NCBI GenBank assembly: GCA_963969395.1
Contig: OZ017798.1
Location: 13,756,173 to 13,820,172, forward strand
DNA: 64,000 nucleotides
DNA from: Pseudoscleropodium purum
Taxonomy: Eukaryota; Streptophyta; Bryopsida; Hypnales; Brachytheciaceae
Direction: 5' to 3'
In this document: in pieces, positions 59,801-64,000 of the stretch
How the letters are laid out: every line of letters starts with the position of its first letter
Numbering within the stretch: position 1 is the stretch's first letter
Notes under the pieces: generated by a model
Seen by the model: the letters and a program-made list of their open reading frames with translations, nothing else
Database searches by the model: none
What the model was told of the DNA's origin: nothing
Translations under genes and position numbers: made by a program

Positions 59801-62225
59801 CCATCTCTACTGCCTTAACTCTACACCTCTTTGCTTAGAGTGGAAGAACCTAATGCACAAATAAAGTTGCTCTCACAAGAAACTCAAGACATCTTAGTGA
59901 TTTGCACATGAAGGTTTCATCTCTTACTATTAATCTTAAGATATTTAGGGTTTGCACCTCGAGTCGCAAAAATATCCAAACAAAAGACAAAGCCAAGTAA
60001 TTCCATCATATCCTGTTGATGTTTTGGTCCTCAAATTCTACTTAGTCATCACCACCACCATCTCCCTCATCATCTATGTTGCCTAGAATATCCTTGTTGA
60101 AATGTACATTTTCAAAAAGCTCAACGTCAATCTTCAAAAGTCCTGCCTTGTCAAGTTGGTAGTTCAAAATTACATCTACCTTGTTGTCTTGATAATTGCA
60201 AAGACAAATCAAAATGATATACCCCAATGCAATCCACACTATCTTATACATCTTCCCCTCAATATGGCACAACCACTTAGTGTCATTGATGTAGAGTTCT
60301 TAAATTGTCTACCTTCCTTGAATACAAGCTCTCATTTTGCAATTCTAAACAAAATGAAATTAGTTGGCTAGCTAGAGCAAAGAATCTACAAGGATTCGCT
60401 TGAAGAAGATGCAAAAAGATAGGTATCAATGCCCGTGCAATATGGGTCTTGTAACCACATCTTTTGTTCTCCAATAGGTTCTACAGGCATTAGTGACTAC
60501 TTCAATGCTACAATTCCATGTATCATAAGTTCACTATACTTGGAATTAATTTTACAAAAAATGTTTAACAATTAGTAGTGTAAGAAGAACAAGACTATAA
60601 TAATCAATTCTAAATCCTATAGAAAACTTTAAATATATTATATTTTTTATTTTGCAAGATGTGGTGGTTTATATAGAAACTTTATAACAAAGTTGTTAGG
60701 TTATGTGCCAAGAAATCTTGATAATACCATTAATTACATTTGTAGCTGTTTTTAATTGACTTCTTGTTGTCTCCACAAATCTTTAACCAAATTATTTTAA
60801 AGGCATTTTAATAGATTAAAAGTACAGTTTTTGTTTAGCAAATGATGATTGTTTATGTGAGATTCAAAAGCTATAACAAGGCTTGTTAGGTAATGAATTT
60901 AGCTTGCTAGATATTACCATTAGTGCATAGTGTCTCTTAACCTACGATTTGATTGCTTAAAATTTTACATTTTAATTCAACAAAATTTGGAGATTTGTGA
61001 TTTACAATATGAGACTCCTATCAATCATGTTGTGTATTGGAGAGTGTAATTGTTATGGTTTCCATTTGTAAGTGATGATGGCTTCTATGGAGGTACAAAA
61101 ACAATGAAGTTATTAAGTTATATTTTTGAAGAAATTTTTGTTTGCTTTGTTTACTTTTTTAATTAAGTGTAGGTCTCTTTAAAATAGTTGTAAAAAAAAT
61201 TCTATATATGATTTTGAAAATAGTATAAATTATAAACCACAAGTTTTTAACCAATCATGATGTTTACTGAGAAACAAAAATACAATTGCAATGATTTTTG
61301 TTTAGCAAGCAATATTATGTTGAGAGATGAAAAAGTTATTAATGGCAATACAAGCAAGGGTGTGTAACTAAGCCGGCACTTCATTCCTCAATGGTTGATT
61401 TCTCTTTTCTCTTTCCTCTTCACCTTGAGATGTCTTTTTAGAACCTTTTTTGCCTCACACCTTTTCCTTTGAACTCTTCAACTTCTCTAATTATTCTCAT
61501 TCTAGCTTATAGGTTCTATCTACTTTCTTGTTTTGTTCTACCTCAAAATTGTTGTAGAATTTAAATCTTATATGGAGAGAGCAACGATCCTTAGAAATTT
61601 ACTTTTGATCAACTTATTAAGAAAAAATAATTTTTGGATGATTTGATTGTGGTAGACTATTTGAAATTGTTATTTATATCAATGCACTATTTGCACAAAA
61701 ATATATTGAAAACAAATATTAGTCATAAAAATTTAGTAGCAAGTGTTTTCTTGCTCAAGAATTGAATCATAGGTTGATTTGTATTATCTAAATTGGCATT
61801 AGAAGAAGACATTTCTTCTCATCCCATAAGCTCAATTGATAGAATATTTGATGTATTCTGTGGCAACTAATCAATATATTTGGACAATTGTATTACTATA
61901 TGCATCATTTTATTTTATACAATTGTTGAAAGAAAGATGAATTCTAATTCCCTCAACATTGGAAGTGTATCCAAATATTCCTACATTTCAAAAACTTTAA
62001 ATAGTTCAAAGGAATGTTGCTTTGGTCAGTGACGGATTTAAGTACACCTTCATGAGCCATGGTGTTTCTTCTAACAAGGCAACTTGGTCAAAGGGAACTT
62101 GGCACTTGAAATCACCTTCAATAATTTCTCCAAGTAGATGCACTATCACTTCTTGAGCCACAAATAGAGCAAAAAATAGCAACACAACTAGTCATGAAGC
62201 AATATTTATATTCAACCTTGCTGAA
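56885..62225. other. AT-rich intergenic sequence downstream of the GH28 gene
   Basis: The first 250 bases are probably 3' UTR. Beyond that, no gene is recognised. Short frames such as 60042-60272 minus and 60102-60371 plus carry no motif. Confidence 0.5.
58572..58785. repeat. Tandem duplication, ~105-bp unit
   Basis: Copies 58572-58676 and 58677-58785 both begin with AAGTTGCAAAATAGTGGT and contain TAAAGTCAATTA(C/T)CAAATTCAA. Confidence 0.9.
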
Positions 62226-63951
62226 TTGCAACGTCATTTAGAAGAACAAGCCATATTTGCAACAAATGTACACAATGTAGTCAATGTCTTATCAAAAAAT
62301 GAATCTATCCTAGTGAGCTTGCCAACCAAAGCTTTTAGCTTGTCTTTTGTAGGAAGTAGTTCAAGAGTATGTATTAATAAGAAAAGGTTTTCTAAATCTT
62401 CAAAACAATCACCAAGAAATCAATTTTTTGAAGACTCCTAAACATTTTTGAAAAAAAGACATTTTGAATCATTGACAGAATACAAAAAAAGAATAATTCT
62501 AAGTGATTGGAGATGTTAAAAAAATTCATTTTTTTAATAAGAATGATTTTGCTCCTTTGCAAGAAATTGTACTTCTAATTCAACCACTAGCTGTAAACCA
62601 ACGAGCAAATATGAAGATTTTGCAAGAGGATCTATCTTTCTCTCGAAAAAGGGTGGACAACAATGATGGGCCTCAAACAACTAGAGCAACAAAAGTATTT
62701 GGTCCTTTGGAGCTTGCTATTCAAGAAGTGAAGAAGTCATCTACAAGTCATAAAGATGCATCTATGGGTGTTGTTGGAGATGTTTCTATAATAAAAAATT
62801 ACAAGTAATTTGGCAATTAGAGCACATACTACAGAAGGAAAAAAACAACCAATATTTATATCTACAAAATTTTCTTCTCTGCATGCATCAAGCTCTAAAA
62901 ATGAGCTCCACGGTAATAACATTTATATGCAATATAATAAGAGTACCAAAAGTGGTGCTACTAGCAATCAAACAACTAAAAAATCTCCTATTAACTTAGA
63001 ATTAGTTAAATCTGAATTTGATGCAAACCTCAAACTCAAGCTAAAAAATATTATGGCAAGGCTACATCCAAAAATATTAAAAGTGGAGTCCCATGCATGC
63101 CTTATGCAATCTTTCTTATGTCTCAATTTTATGGCATATAGTGTGAAGAAAACATTAATCTTATTCAATTTTTCTTATTAATTTATAAACTTACCTTCAA
63201 TCCTCCAAAAATTCAATTATTTCATTTAGAAAACAAATGTTCATATATTTAAAGGTCTATTGAATTTTGTATTGCTTAAACATAATGGAGTCAAGTCTCA
63301 TGGAGAAATTACAAGTTTAGTTGGAGCCTCTAAACAACATATAGGAGCAAGTGAAGCAGATATGATTATATGAACCATATTAGTAGATCAAAGGCAGTCA
63401 AGGAAAATATTGGGGCATGTTAAATATATGAAGCTCCACCTAGAATCAAGACAAGCATTCACAATTGTCTTACAACTCCGAAAGTTGAAGAATTGCAACT
63501 AAAAAGTCAAAAGATAAGACCACCAAAGTTGAATCTTGAGGTATGCCAAAAGTTTGAATCTACAAGTATAGACTCAAAAAGAATCTATGAACAAGAAGTA
63601 TGCACAAGTAATGTAGATTTGCACAAATTTAAGAGTAGAACAAACCCTTTTGAAGTTGAATATGTTGATGCATGGCAGACTTTTGTTGTTGGTGTCAATA
63701 GCTCAAATAGGCCTCATAATCATCAAGAATGGGTAAATGGGATAGACATGCAACTTCAAAGTTGTAAGTCAAAACTATACATGAATGCTATTGAAAACTT
63801 GGATCAAACCCCTAAGCAACAAGCACTTGTTAGTAATGCAAACTTGCGAGAGACAATCAACAAAATGATTTTATTGAAGCAAAAATATAACACATGCAAG
63901 ATTCTAATTTTACTAGGTATATTGTCTTATGTAGAGTTATTTTATTCTTAA
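62226..63951 (+). other. Coding-like plus-strand stretches in shifting frames, unidentified
   Basis: Four successive open stretches (62226-62441, 62503-62808, 62810-63181 and 63493-63951) lie on one strand in different frames, with similar Lys/Ser/Asn/Gln-rich composition. The last (152 codons) has the most protein-like composition, with Trp residues and mixed hydrophobics. The first two may be one frame broken by an indel. No catalytic or structural motif is recognised. It may be a decayed gene or transposon protein, or exons of a gene continuing to the right of the window. Confidence 0.3.
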
Positions 63952-64000
63952 ATTACATGGATGTTCCAGTTTATAGAAAATTTCCAAAAATCCTATTAGT

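Overview
The window is AT-rich nuclear DNA from a seed plant. Introns are flanked by GT-AG, genes are few and widely spaced, and most of the sequence is decayed transposon and repeat. A gymnosperm (conifer or relative) fits the large gene-poor spacing and the ABI3/VP1-type B3 gene, but this is inference; no ribosomal, organelle or phylogenetic marker settles it.

Two complete host genes can be reconstructed exon by exon. On the minus strand at 12480-9751 is a six-exon B3 transcription factor of the ABI3/VP1 (LAFL) class, 516 aa, with B1, B2 and B3 regions. Its start codon and first codons lie in the last of three tandem ~230-260 bp units (12385-13128), so two extra ATG-containing copies sit just upstream, and a GC-rich region further upstream carries RY and ABRE-like motifs. 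On the plus strand at 53468-56884 is a seven-exon GH28 polygalacturonase-like gene, 462 aa, with a signal peptide and the NTDG, GDD, HG and RIK motifs.

Mobile DNA is the main content. A 7.87-kb pogo-like (Tc1/mariner superfamily) element at 29527-37396 has matching inverted ends and flanking TA. It encodes a Ser/Lys-rich ORF, a DD35D transposase ORF and, on the opposite strand, an eight-exon coiled-coil gene of unknown family (36254-33871) that looks captured. A 157-bp MITE at 4481-4637 carries related ends. A 2.86-kb hAT-like element (20147-23007) with an 8-bp TTTGACAA duplication has CpG-rich ends; a 201-bp element at 17265-17465 keeps only those ends and sits in one copy of a tandem duplication whose other copy is the empty site. 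Further elements are a Tourist-like MITE (2450-2791), two other inverted-repeat elements, a tRNA-derived SINE, and a decayed PIF/Harbinger transposase (40433-39190).

The rest (5-9 kb, 14-20 kb, 23-29 kb, 41-52 kb, 57-62 kb) is AT-rich sequence with dispersed repeats, degenerate tandem arrays, microsatellites, a long hairpin and a broken zinc-finger reading frame. The last 1.8 kb holds coding-like plus-strand stretches in shifting frames that I could not identify.
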